A program made the position numbers and the translations under genes. From Porphyromonas sp. COT-290 OH3588 (lineage in GTDB: Bacteria > Bacteroidota > Bacteroidia > Bacteroidales > Porphyromonadaceae): a DNA stretch of 64,000 nt. Position 1 is the stretch's first letter. Every line of letters begins with the position of its first letter. The stretch spans positions 64,023 through 128,022 of the forward strand of contig NZ_JRFC01000014.1 of the NCBI RefSeq assembly GCF_000769075.1, given 5' to 3'. The notes under the pieces were generated by a model. It had not been told where the DNA came from and did not search any database. It worked only from the letters and a program-made list of their open reading frames with translations. Positions 7,830 to 16,537 of this stretch are shown here, one piece after another.

Positions 7830-9002
7830 CTAATAGTTATGTCCGTGCGGATCTTCCATTTCCCTCTTCGTGATCTTGTGGAGGTCTAGGGCACGCCATG
7901 CATAGATCATATATGCTGCCACGAAAGGCACCAAGAGAGAAACATAGCTCATCGTCTTGAGTGTGAAGAAGCTAGACGAACTGTTGTAGATCGTCAGCGA
8001 CTCTTGCAGATGTCCATCGGCTAGGGTTGGGTAGTAGGCCGTATTGTTCCACCCAGCGATCAGGAAGAGCGCTAGAGCCGTTAGGATCACACCAACACCC
8101 TCGAACCAGATCCCCTTCTTAAAGTTAGGTTTGAGGAGCGTCATCAGGATACCGGTAAGCACCAGCACCACGCCCACAAGCATTGTCACGAGTACTAGGG
8201 GCATCTCGATGAGGTTGTGGAAGTACTTGTATGGCTGCATGAAGATCTCGCTCGTCTCGGGGTTGAGCGCAAAACCTTCCTTAGTCAATAGATAGGACAG
8301 ATAAGGCAAAAAGAAGAGTAAGAATGCTGCTGCATTCCAAGCCAATCGACGGCGTGCATTGCGGTCTAGGTCCACATCCTCAATATTGTTGATGAAGTAG
8401 AGCAGAGCCGAGGTGCGACTCAGGAAGAAGATAGCGATACCGAAGACTACGTTCCAAGGATTAAGTACAGCCTCCAATCCGTGTAGCTGTAGCCCCTTAT
8501 AGGTCATCCACTGAGAAACTACTTGGCTCGTACCATCAAGATCGAAGATCGCCTCACGATTGATCGAGAAGTTCGCCCCAGTGAAGAACGTAGACACAGC
8601 CGTGCCGAGCAAGATAGGAGCCAACAGACCATTGATGAATAAGCAGACTTGATAGGTTTTGCTCCCCCAGATATTGCCGTGCTTGCTCTGGTACTCGTAC
8701 GACACCGCTTGAATGATGAAGCAGAAGAGGATCAGCATCCATACCCAATAGGCTCCTCCAAAGCTAGTCGCATAGAACATAGGGAAAGAAGCGAAGAAAG
8801 CTCCACCGAAAACCACCAACATAGTGAAAGTAAACTCCCACTTACGCCCCACCGAATTGACCAATAGCTTACGATCGGTCTTGTCACTACCTAGGCTAAA
8901 AAAGAGGGATTGCCCCCCCTGAACGAAAAGCAGGAAAACTAAGAGGGCTCCTAGCACAGAGATGAGGAACCACCAGTATTCTTGAAAAAATGTGTAACTC
9001 AT
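7830..9002 (-). CDS. cydB: Cytochrome bd quinol oxidase subunit II
   Basis: The 390-residue integral membrane protein begins MSYTFFQEYWWFLISVLGALLVFLLFVQGGQ and has about eight or nine hydrophobic helices. This is the CydB pattern, including the N-terminal WF region and GGAFFASFPMFYATSFGG, which is conserved in the family. CydB pairs with CydA in the inner membrane to oxidise quinol and reduce oxygen to water with high affinity and without proton pumping. The gene follows cydA by 30 bp on the minus strand. In a microaerotolerant anaerobe the enzyme probably scavenges oxygen and supports respiration at nanomolar oxygen. Confidence 0.96.
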   Translation of the reverse strand: MSYTFFQEYWWFLISVLGALLVFLLFVQGGQSLFFSLGSDKTDRKLLVNSVGRKWEFTFTMLVVFGGAFFASFPMFYATSFGGAYWVWMLILFCFIIQAVSYEYQSKHGNIWGSKTYQVCLFINGLLAPILLGTAVSTFFTGANFSINREAIFDLDGTSQVVSQWMTYKGLQLHGLEAVLNPWNVVFGIAIFFLSRTSALLYFINNIEDVDLDRNARRRLAWNAAAFLLFFLPYLSYLLTKEGFALNPETSEIFMQPYKYFHNLIEMPLVLVTMLVGVVLVLTGILMTLLKPNFKKGIWFEGVGVILTALALFLIAGWNNTAYYPTLADGHLQESLTIYNSSSSFFTLKTMSYVSLLVPFVAAYMIYAWRALDLHKITKREMEDPHGHNY

Positions 9003-9032
9003 TTTGATCAGTATATTTAGATAATTGGTGGA

Positions 9033-10613
9033 TTAGTGATGATCGGGTCCCTTCTTAATGGCCTTACGCATGATATTGAGCTCGGCAATGAGCATCAGCG
9101 TGAAGAGCAGGAAGAAGAGCGTGAAGGTGATGATCACCGACGACGTTTCCAACTTAGATACCGCTGCTCGCACGGGAAGCAGGTTCTGGATCGTCCAAGG
9201 CTGACGGCCTAGCTCTGCCACAACCCAACCAGCTTGGCTAGCTACCCATGCTAGAGGCGTACAGATGATGGCAAACCACATCAACCAACGTGTGCCGATC
9301 ACAGGCTTCTTGCCCCAGAATGTGAACCATGTAAGCAGAGCAAATAGTAAGATAAAGGCTGTACCTAGCCCCACCATGATGCGGAAGGAATAGTACACCG
9401 TAGGCACGTGAGGCACGACTTCGTATTTACTATCGAAGTAACCATAGCCGAAGTAGGGGAAGTGCTCATCAAGTTTAGCTTTGCTTGCTTGTGCTTGTGC
9501 CTCATCGCCTGCTTTCTTGGCCGAACGATAGTCCTTGAGGGCTGCGATCGCCTCACGTCCACGAGCCATTTTTTCTTCTACCGATAGGGCCTTGGTACCA
9601 TCGGGGAGGTGATAGTCGCCGCGAATGATATTATTGATCCCGGGCACGTAGGTATTGCCATTGCCAGCTACCAAGTACGAGAGTACTCGAGGAGCCTCTA
9701 TATTAAATAGGAATGGATCTACACCATCGTCTGGAGATTCCTTGGCGGGATTGAGCATACCGAAAGCAGATAGGGAAATCCCCTCTCCGTCGGCACAGCC
9801 GCCCTTACCATCGCAGGCCCCTGCATCGTAGAGAGCTTCCATAGCGGCGAGCTTCATTGGCTGGTTCTCTGCGACATCGACCGCAGAGCTATGCCCAGTC
9901 AGCGCTGTGAGCAAGGCAGCCACTAGACCAAATGGGGCAATGATCTTGAAGTTGCGCAGGGCAAACTCCTTGTTTTGCTTGCGTAGAGCGTAGAAAGCAC
10001 ACACACCAGCAGCAAATAGAGCACCGAGCGTCCAGCTAGAGATGACCGTATGCCAGAACTTGATGATCGCCGTAGAGGAGAGAGCTACTGCCCAGAAGTC
10101 ATTCATCTCACTACGTACCGTGTCGGGATTGAAGACGATGCCCACTGGATTCTGCATCCAAGCATTAGCCACCAAGATCCAAATAGCCGATATAGTAGCT
10201 CCAATGATCGTTAGCCAAGTAGAGGCTAGGTGGAAGCGTTTGCTTACTTTATCCCAACCGAAAAACATCACGGCAATGAAAGTAGACTCCATAAAGAAGG
10301 CCAGAATCCCCTCAATCGCCAGTGGAGCTCCGAAGATATCGCCAACGAACGTACTATAGTTGGACCAGTTGGTACCGAACTGAAACTCTAGGATAATCCC
10401 TGTAGCTACCCCGATAGCGAAGTTGATCCCGAAGAGCTTCTGCCAAAATTTGGCACTCTTCTTCCAGAACTCATCGCCCGTTCGGTAGTACTGTGTTTCG
10501 GCTAGGGACATAATAATCCCAAGACCCAAGGTTAGCGGTACAAAGAGCCAGTGATACATGGCCGTCAGCGCAAACTGCGCCCTAGACCAAGCCATTAGTG
10601 ATTCTAAGTGCAT
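9033..10613 (-). CDS. cydA: Cytochrome bd quinol oxidase subunit I
   Basis: The 526-residue protein has the CydA landmarks: the heme b595 ligand His21 in MYHWLFVPLTLGL, the acidic GAPLAIEGILAFFMEST helix, a second His in FWHTVISSW, FRIMVGLG carrying the heme b558 Met, and the GRQPW motif near the end. The periplasmic quinol loop is long and contains an alanine/lysine-rich insert (AKKAGDEAQAQASKAKLD). Length is close to the E. coli enzyme. It lies between the DUF4492 gene (66 bp upstream) and cydB, forming a three-gene operon transcribed on the minus strand. Confidence 0.96.
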   Translation of the reverse strand: MHLESLMAWSRAQFALTAMYHWLFVPLTLGLGIIMSLAETQYYRTGDEFWKKSAKFWQKLFGINFAIGVATGIILEFQFGTNWSNYSTFVGDIFGAPLAIEGILAFFMESTFIAVMFFGWDKVSKRFHLASTWLTIIGATISAIWILVANAWMQNPVGIVFNPDTVRSEMNDFWAVALSSTAIIKFWHTVISSWTLGALFAAGVCAFYALRKQNKEFALRNFKIIAPFGLVAALLTALTGHSSAVDVAENQPMKLAAMEALYDAGACDGKGGCADGEGISLSAFGMLNPAKESPDDGVDPFLFNIEAPRVLSYLVAGNGNTYVPGINNIIRGDYHLPDGTKALSVEEKMARGREAIAALKDYRSAKKAGDEAQAQASKAKLDEHFPYFGYGYFDSKYEVVPHVPTVYYSFRIMVGLGTAFILLFALLTWFTFWGKKPVIGTRWLMWFAIICTPLAWVASQAGWVVAELGRQPWTIQNLLPVRAAVSKLETSSVIITFTLFFLLFTLMLIAELNIMRKAIKKGPDHH

Positions 10614-10679
10614 AATGTAATTAAGTATTGATTAGTTTATCTGCTTAAGTGAATAGTTACTACATGATTTAGCGTCCGG

Positions 10680-10925
10680 CTACTCATCAGCCCCTCGATC
10701 TATGAGCTCGTTCTGCACAAACTCCGCTCCCGTCATCTCTAGACGTTGAGCTTCTTTTTTCGTGTGATTGGGGAAAAAGAAGGGCTTGAGTACCGCAAAC
10801 ATAACAAACAGCTTAATACCTATGATCAGCCAGAGAATACGGCTCGTACGGCTTAGCCCCTTGAAGCCATCGACGTAGAAGCGATATGCACGAGCTATAG
10901 GATTACCTTTTTTATTTTGATTCAT
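10680..10925 (-). CDS. DUF4492 small membrane protein of the cyd operon
   Basis: The 81-residue protein matches the DUF4492 pattern: RAYRFYVDGFKGLSRTSRILW, one transmembrane helix (LWLIIGIKLFVMFAVLKPFFF) and a charged tail. Family members are commonly encoded directly upstream of cydAB in Bacteroidetes and related anaerobes and are assumed to help assemble or stabilise the bd oxidase, by analogy with other small oxidase subunits. Here it is the first gene of the operon, with a good -7 element 35 bp upstream. No catalytic residues are visible. Confidence 0.88.
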   Translation of the reverse strand: MNQNKKGNPIARAYRFYVDGFKGLSRTSRILWLIIGIKLFVMFAVLKPFFFPNHTKKEAQRLEMTGAEFVQNELIDRGADE

Positions 10926-10959
10926 ATATATTGGTTAAATGATTAATGGCAATACTTGA

Positions 10960-10967
10960 CAAAGATA
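10960..10967 (-). promoter_or_regulatory. -7 promoter element of the DUF4492-cydAB operon
   Basis: On the minus strand TATCTTTG matches TAnnTTTG perfectly and lies 35 bp upstream of the DUF4492 ATG. A perfect 7-bp inverted repeat (GCCCGAG GCTA CTCGGGC at 11004-11021) lies about 40 bp further upstream and could be an operator. The rest of the 288-bp gap up to the BACON lipoprotein gene shows nothing else clear. Confidence 0.55.
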
Positions 10968-11213
10968 ACAAAACCTGCCAAGTCGTGCTACTTAGGCCAC
11001 TTTGCCCGAGGCTACTCGGGCAGCCAAACAGGGCTATGGGAGAGTAGCAGATTGGTCAATATCAACAAATAAAACTTATATTTACGAGCCTAAAATTGGA
11101 CTAAGTAGTACGAGAAGGCTTAGCAAAGCGACTCCCCCCTCTATAGCTCCTTAGATTCGAATACATCACTTAATAGTAAGCGTTCATTTTCACAGAAATC
11201 ATCGTTCAAAAGA

Positions 11214-12698
11214 ATGAAAACATCCTTATTTTTCTCGGGGATCTTGGCCTCCTTGTTAGTACTGATATCTTCGTGTCAAAAAGATAGCCTAGACACTACT
11301 AGAAAGCTAGAGCTAGACACTGAGCCAGTCGTGCACCTCGAGGCTGGCGATAGCGAGAAGATTATCACCGTCAGAGCAACCCACAGAGAATGGACAGCGG
11401 AGGCTTACGCCACTTGGCTTACAGTACGCAAAATCGGGAATAACCTCGTCATCAATGCCGAGAGCAACGAAACCCTTGAGCCTAGACAAGCTAAAATCAA
11501 GGTTTTCTCCGCCGACATCACCCAAACACTAGAGGTCAAGCAGGCTGGCTACCCAACACTCTTGGTCGAAACGGACCCTGCAGAGGTCATTTTTGAGAAG
11601 AATGCCAGCACCATAAGCATTAGGCTGAAAACGAATGCAAAGAACTGGAGTATCAGCAATACCGCTAGCTGGATTACCGTGACCAGCGACCCAGAGAGTA
11701 GTATCGTATCCATCAAAGTCGAGGAAAACCGAACTAAGGAAATCCGCACAGCTCACCTAACTGTGCATAGCGGAAGGCTCAAACATACGATTTTGGTCAA
11801 GCAGAGAGGTCTACTCCACTTCTTCTTGCCGTATAACGAGTGGGGACAAAACTTCTCCAACATCCGAAGTCTGGAGCTAGCCCGCAATAGTAGGCTCAAG
11901 GCCTCCCCAAATCCCAACCGCAGCCCTCGCATTCCCGACTACACCTTCAGCACTACAAGTACGGCTTTCCCCGAGGTTAAATACGAGTTTGTGGACTATG
12001 GTAGTCGTACTCTCTACGCCACAACGCTTATCGGAGATGCAGACATTGTGCGCAGCGATGCCTTCCACGAGTATCTCATCAGCGAGGGATTTGAACGTGT
12101 TAGCTCACCCAACCAGACCAGCCAGCTCGAGTTCGTAAACCGAGCCCACAAGACGCAGCTCTACATCTATGCTATTAGAGATGGACAGAGTCAGCAAGTC
12201 AGAGGAGTCGTTTTCTGTAGGCCTCTACATGAGCAACCAGAGCCAATGCCTACCCTCGAGCACTTAGAGCTAGGTATAACTCGCCATGGCGAGGCTACGG
12301 AGGCCGAGGTCGAGCAGTGGGAGCAAACAAACAAAGGGGCTTTCGATCAGGAGTTTTCCAATATCATAGGAACCCCCTTCTTCTTCGTTCCAGAGCCATT
12401 CTACGGCAGAGGCTACTTCTATCGTAGTGGGGCAAAGAGATCTAGGCTGCTCGATAGCTATGTCCATTTATATACCCGACACACACTTGGCATCTATCGC
12501 TTCGGTGGCATGGACTATCTGACCAACGAGTTTAGGCAGCTCCTAGAGCGTGAGGGCTTTGTCTTCTCTCACTTTAGCCCTCATGCTAGAGCATATCTCT
12601 ACCAACATCAAGGGAAGCGATTGGCACTAGCCATTAGATCTATGGAGATCGGTCGCTACCGTATGCTCCGCATCAACATCAATCCGCTCACACCTTAG
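11214..12698 (+). CDS. BACON-domain lipoprotein with duplicated unknown C-terminal domain
   Basis: A signal peptide ends in the lipobox LVLISSC (Cys21). Two BACON-type beta-sandwich domains follow at about 35-115 (EWTAEAYATWLTVRKIGNN ... LEVKQAGY) and 118-200 (NWSISNTASWITVTSDP ... ILVKQRG). Each carries the W-x-S/T ... WITV and terminal VxQ-G signature. The remaining 290 residues are not a family I know. They seem to contain the same unit twice, around 280-345 (FHEYLISEGFERV ... LYIYAIRDG) and 440-494 (FRQLLEREGFVF ... LALAIRSME). It is the first gene of an operon with a secreted subtilase and a PorV-like barrel, so a surface role linked to that protease is likely. BACON domains often bind mucin or carbohydrate. 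Confidence 0.8.
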   Translation: MKTSLFFSGILASLLVLISSCQKDSLDTTRKLELDTEPVVHLEAGDSEKIITVRATHREWTAEAYATWLTVRKIGNNLVINAESNETLEPRQAKIKVFSADITQTLEVKQAGYPTLLVETDPAEVIFEKNASTISIRLKTNAKNWSISNTASWITVTSDPESSIVSIKVEENRTKEIRTAHLTVHSGRLKHTILVKQRGLLHFFLPYNEWGQNFSNIRSLELARNSRLKASPNPNRSPRIPDYTFSTTSTAFPEVKYEFVDYGSRTLYATTLIGDADIVRSDAFHEYLISEGFERVSSPNQTSQLEFVNRAHKTQLYIYAIRDGQSQQVRGVVFCRPLHEQPEPMPTLEHLELGITRHGEATEAEVEQWEQTNKGAFDQEFSNIIGTPFFFVPEPFYGRGYFYRSGAKRSRLLDSYVHLYTRHTLGIYRFGGMDYLTNEFRQLLEREGFVFSHFSPHARAYLYQHQGKRLALAIRSMEIGRYRMLRININPLTP

Positions 12699-12743
12699 AG
12701 CAGTATCTAGATGATACATACAATAGAATAGACAGATCAGACA

Positions 12744-15491
12744 ATGAATAAAAGACATATTATCCTAGCTCTAGCAGGAGCAACTATACTAGTGGGCTGT
12801 CATCAAAGTGACTTGGAGCTTCCCAATCAGCAGGCTCCACAGCTGAGCAGCCAGCAGGCCTCTACATCAGATGGCACACTCCCCCACATGATACGAGTAC
12901 GCTTCTCTGCCGAGGGCGGAGCACAGATCGAGCAGCTTCTAAGTGCCGAAGGCTCGAAACAGGTCGATCCACAAACAATCCCCCTACTCAAAAAGATTAA
13001 AGCTACTCGACTAAGCCGTGTATTTCCATACGCCGGCAAGTATGAGGAGCGCACTCGACGTGAGGGGCTACATCTATGGTACGACATCACACTAGACGAA
13101 ACGCTATCTCCCAGAGAAATCCGAGAAGCTCGCCAGAGAGCGATGGAGATTGCTCTTCACTCTTCAGAGGTGACCTCGGCCGAGCTCGTGTACACAGCCA
13201 AGCTCCCTCAGACCAAAATCACTTACCTTGATCCAAGCCAATGGGGAGGCCTAAGAGCCGAGGGCGGAATGCCGATGGACGACCCGCTTCTCCCTAAGCA
13301 ATGGCATTATCATAATGACGGTAGCCTAATTCGCTCTAAAGCAGGCGCCGACATCAACTTATTCAAAGCTTGGGAGCAAGAAGTTGGTCGTCCGGAGGTA
13401 ATCGTTTCAATCGTTGATGGAGGTATAGACTACACTCACGAGGATCTCAAGGACAATATGTACATCAACCACAAAGAGCTTACTGGCGTTAGGGGCAAAG
13501 ACGACGACAATAATGGGCTGGTAGATGATGTCCATGGCTTCAACTTCGTCTTCATGAGGCCGCAAATCAATCCGCATGAGCACGGCACCCACGTAGCTGG
13601 TACGGTGGCAGCACGCAACAATAATGGAGTCGGCGTGGCAGGAGTAGCCGGCGGCAATGGCTCAGTAGGCTCTGGTATCAAACTGATGTCTTGCCAAGCC
13701 TTCGATATCAACCCAGCCACTGGTCGTGATATAGCGAACGGCTTCGAGGCTGCAATCAAATATGGAGCGGACAATGGTGCTGTCATCAGCCAAAACTCAT
13801 GGGGAGTGCCAGATGCCCAGACCCTACCAAGATCCTACAAAGATGCGATCGACTACTTCATCAAATACGCAGGGTGCGACAATGAAGGGAACCAATTACC
13901 GGCTTCTCCTATGAAGGGCGGGGTGCTGATCTTTGCAGCAGGCAATAGTGGACTAGACTATCGAGCATACCCAGCCGCCTACTCCGAGGTAGTTTCTGTT
14001 TCGGCGATGAGTACCAACTTTGGAGTTGCCCCATATTCTAATAGGGGCGACTGGGTAAATCTCATGGCACCGGGTGGTGATGTATATGAGCACAACGGGC
14101 AAGTGCTTAGCACACTCCCTAGCAATAGTTACGGCTATCAGCAGGGAACCTCTATGGCCTGCCCGCACGTTTCGGGCATCGCAGCTCTTATGGTGTCTAA
14201 GTTCGGCAAGCAAGGGTTTACCAATACGGAGCTCAAACAGCGCTTGCTTACAGCTATCTCATCTGTAGATATCAATAAGATGAACCCTGAGTATGTTGGT
14301 CGTCTTGGGCTAGGCTATATAGATGCAGAGATTGCTCTCTCCGGATCGGGCGGAGGTGGCGCAGCGCCTCAACTTGCCCAGTGGCAGCCCATCGTAGCCA
14401 CCCACACAGGCCTAGAGCTATCTTGGTCTGTTTCTGCCGATACAGACGATCAGAAGGCCCTCGGCTACAATCTCTACATCTCCAAGAGTGAGCTAAACAA
14501 GAGCAACCTCGACCAAGCAACCAAGGTAGTAGTAACTAGTGTAGGCTCTGCCGTCGGGGAGAAAGTCTATCACAAGCTAGAGCGACTAGACTCGAATACT
14601 CAGTACTTTTTCGCCTTACAGCCCTACGACAGATGGCACAACATGGGCGAGCTATCTTTTACCTCAGCCAAGACTCTAGCCAACCGCCGCCCAGTAGTAG
14701 ATATCCCTCAGCAAAGGCCCATACGTTTGTCGGAAAAAGAGTCCTACGATTTGGTTATTCCAGTTTCCGATCCTGACGGACATCAGTGGAAAGCCAAATT
14801 TGTTGGCTCTACCTACGGAGCATCTATGGAACCAATCAAAGATGGGATACGCCTGCATCTGCTCGGGCAGAGCCCCGTGGGCAAGTACCAGATCACGATT
14901 AAAGTAACAGACGAGCTGGGGGCTAGCGAAGAGGTTATCTTGCCATTCGAGATCTACCAAAACAGAGCTCCTAAGCAGCTGTGCCCTCTGGTCAAGCACT
15001 ATCTGCCCCTCGGCAGAGAAGCCCTCAAGTTTGATCTGAAGAACGTCTTCGTAGACACGGATAATGAGGTACTCACCTACAAGGTTCGTGTGATCGGCAC
15101 ATCGACGGTGGAGGCTAGTATCTCCGAAGGTGTACTATCCATCATAGGCAAACAAATTGGCCTGAGTGGGCTAGAAGTATCAGCTACCGATCCCAAAGGA
15201 TTAACGACAAGGGCAACGCTAGAGATAGAGGTGGTCAAGGACGAACTTGTACACCTAGTCTATCCCATACCAGCATCTACGACGCTCAACGTTCGCTTAG
15301 CCGATCGTCTACGTGCGGCCGTACTACGCATCTTTACCCAAGTGGGGCAGCAAATGCTAAGCAAGTCTGTCACGCTAGAGCAAGGCGAGCAAGTGGCTCA
15401 GCTAGATATCCGCTCACTCACTACGGGCACCTATATCCTACAAGTAGAGGCTGAGGGCAGAACCTTCCGTCAGTCATTTATCAAACGCTAA
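12744..15491 (+). CDS. Secreted subtilisin-like (S8) protease with T9SS C-terminal sorting domain
   Basis: The 915-residue protein has a signal ending in the lipobox ILVGC (Cys19), a pro-region to about 210, and an S8 catalytic domain with Asp225 (VSIVDGGIDYTHEDL), His280 (EHGTHVAGT), the oxyanion Asn in FAAGNSG and Ser470 (GTSMACPHVSG). Two or three beta-sandwich modules resembling fibronectin and cadherin folds follow. The last 75 residues (LVYPIPASTTLNVRL ... LTTGTYILQVEAEG ... FIKR) have the layout of a type A sorting domain for type IX secretion. A lipobox together with a T9SS domain is unusual. The gene lies between a BACON lipoprotein and a PorV-like barrel, 45 bp and 15 bp away. Confidence 0.9.
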   Translation: MNKRHIILALAGATILVGCHQSDLELPNQQAPQLSSQQASTSDGTLPHMIRVRFSAEGGAQIEQLLSAEGSKQVDPQTIPLLKKIKATRLSRVFPYAGKYEERTRREGLHLWYDITLDETLSPREIREARQRAMEIALHSSEVTSAELVYTAKLPQTKITYLDPSQWGGLRAEGGMPMDDPLLPKQWHYHNDGSLIRSKAGADINLFKAWEQEVGRPEVIVSIVDGGIDYTHEDLKDNMYINHKELTGVRGKDDDNNGLVDDVHGFNFVFMRPQINPHEHGTHVAGTVAARNNNGVGVAGVAGGNGSVGSGIKLMSCQAFDINPATGRDIANGFEAAIKYGADNGAVISQNSWGVPDAQTLPRSYKDAIDYFIKYAGCDNEGNQLPASPMKGGVLIFAAGNSGLDYRAYPAAYSEVVSVSAMSTNFGVAPYSNRGDWVNLMAPGGDVYEHNGQVLSTLPSNSYGYQQGTSMACPHVSGIAALMVSKFGKQGFTNTELKQRLLTAISSVDINKMNPEYVGRLGLGYIDAEIALSGSGGGGAAPQLAQWQPIVATHTGLELSWSVSADTDDQKALGYNLYISKSELNKSNLDQATKVVVTSVGSAVGEKVYHKLERLDSNTQYFFALQPYDRWHNMGELSFTSAKTLANRRPVVDIPQQRPIRLSEKESYDLVIPVSDPDGHQWKAKFVGSTYGASMEPIKDGIRLHLLGQSPVGKYQITIKVTDELGASEEVILPFEIYQNRAPKQLCPLVKHYLPLGREALKFDLKNVFVDTDNEVLTYKVRVIGTSTVEASISEGVLSIIGKQIGLSGLEVSATDPKGLTTRATLEIEVVKDELVHLVYPIPASTTLNVRLADRLRAAVLRIFTQVGQQMLSKSVTLEQGEQVAQLDIRSLTTGTYILQVEAEGRTFRQSFIKR

Positions 15492-15506
15492 CTATCATTC
15501 ATTGAT

Positions 15507-16433
15507 ATGATCAAGAAAATAATGATTCTTGCCCTTGGGCTGTGTGGCCTTAATCTAGGCGTATCGGCGCAGCCCCTGCCTATCCTCTCGCTCGGCGGCG
15601 ACATGCGTTCGGCTGGTATGGCGGGAGTAATGGCAGTAAGGGACCTACATACCAATATCTATTCCTCTACGATCATTCCATTTCAGGACGGCTCCACCAA
15701 GCTTAGCGCCTCCTATGTTGGTGGCATACATACTACCAAAGACTCAGGCCTAGCCACTTATCATCAAGCAAGTGTGGCATACGTACTAGGCAGTAGTAGT
15801 GCATTATCCCTAGGCTGGAGGTACCTAGGCGGCATCAAGACGGACTACATAGACGCACACGGCAATAAGATTGGGCAAGTCTATCCGAGAGATTGGTCAC
15901 TAGACCTCGGTTATAGCCATCTATTCGGTAGTAGCTGGCTAGGTTGGGGACGCATCGGCTACCTACAATCCTACAACTCAGTCACAGCGAATATCGTCAC
16001 TGCCTCGGCTGGAGTAGCCTACCGACTAGACCGAACTGATACTACGCCAAGCTATATGGTAGGGCTGTCCGTTGAGAACTTTGGCACGAAAGTCAAATAT
16101 ACAGACTCCGAGATCAGTGCCAATCAGCCAACACTTCTCCGCCTATCGGGCTCTATTGCGCTCCTCAAGTCCGGCAGTCTAACTCTTGGAGGCGGTGGAG
16201 TCTATTACCTGGCCACGGCTGGAGAGAAAAAGCTCGGGTATCACATCGGAGGCGAATGGCTACCAATAGAGCATATCGCGCTGCGTACCGGATACTCCGC
16301 ATCTCCCTATGGCAATATATGGACGACAGGGATAGGCCTTTCGTTTCGGAACATTAGCCTTGATGCTGCCTACAACCTACACGAGTACAGGCTCTTCAAT
16401 ATGATTAAGCTGGGCATCGGCTACCGTATGTAG
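15507..16433 (+). CDS. PorV/PorQ-like outer-membrane beta-barrel
   Basis: The 308-residue protein has a cleavable signal (GLNLGVSAQ) and then PILSLGGDMRSAGMAGVMAV, a variant of the R-x-A/S-GM-G start of the PorV/PorQ group of T9SS barrels. Alternating strands follow (SAGVAYRLD, LSLGWRYLGG) and the end is IKLGIGYRM. PorV shuttles cargo carrying a C-terminal sorting domain from the T9SS channel to the attachment machinery, and PorQ acts nearby. Because the preceding gene encodes a protease with exactly such a domain, this barrel may be a dedicated shuttle for it. A plain PorP/FadL-like barrel is the alternative. Confidence 0.72.
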   Translation: MIKKIMILALGLCGLNLGVSAQPLPILSLGGDMRSAGMAGVMAVRDLHTNIYSSTIIPFQDGSTKLSASYVGGIHTTKDSGLATYHQASVAYVLGSSSALSLGWRYLGGIKTDYIDAHGNKIGQVYPRDWSLDLGYSHLFGSSWLGWGRIGYLQSYNSVTANIVTASAGVAYRLDRTDTTPSYMVGLSVENFGTKVKYTDSEISANQPTLLRLSGSIALLKSGSLTLGGGGVYYLATAGEKKLGYHIGGEWLPIEHIALRTGYSASPYGNIWTTGIGLSFRNISLDAAYNLHEYRLFNMIKLGIGYRM

Positions 16434-16464
16434 TACACATCGCATCATAACCAAGGCAGAGCCA

Positions 16465-16512
16465 TAGAAAATGGGGAGCATTGAGCGATCGCTCAATGCT
16501 CCCCATTTTCTA
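16465..16512. terminator. 48-bp perfect palindrome, bidirectional terminator
   Basis: The sequence from 16465 to 16512 is its own reverse complement, with 24-bp arms centred on GCGATCGC and outer ends tagaaaatgggg / ccccattttcta. It lies between the convergent barrel and TamL genes and should end transcription from both sides. Confidence 0.85.
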
Positions 16513-16537
16513 TCCCAACAACTAGGTCTTGAGCTAT

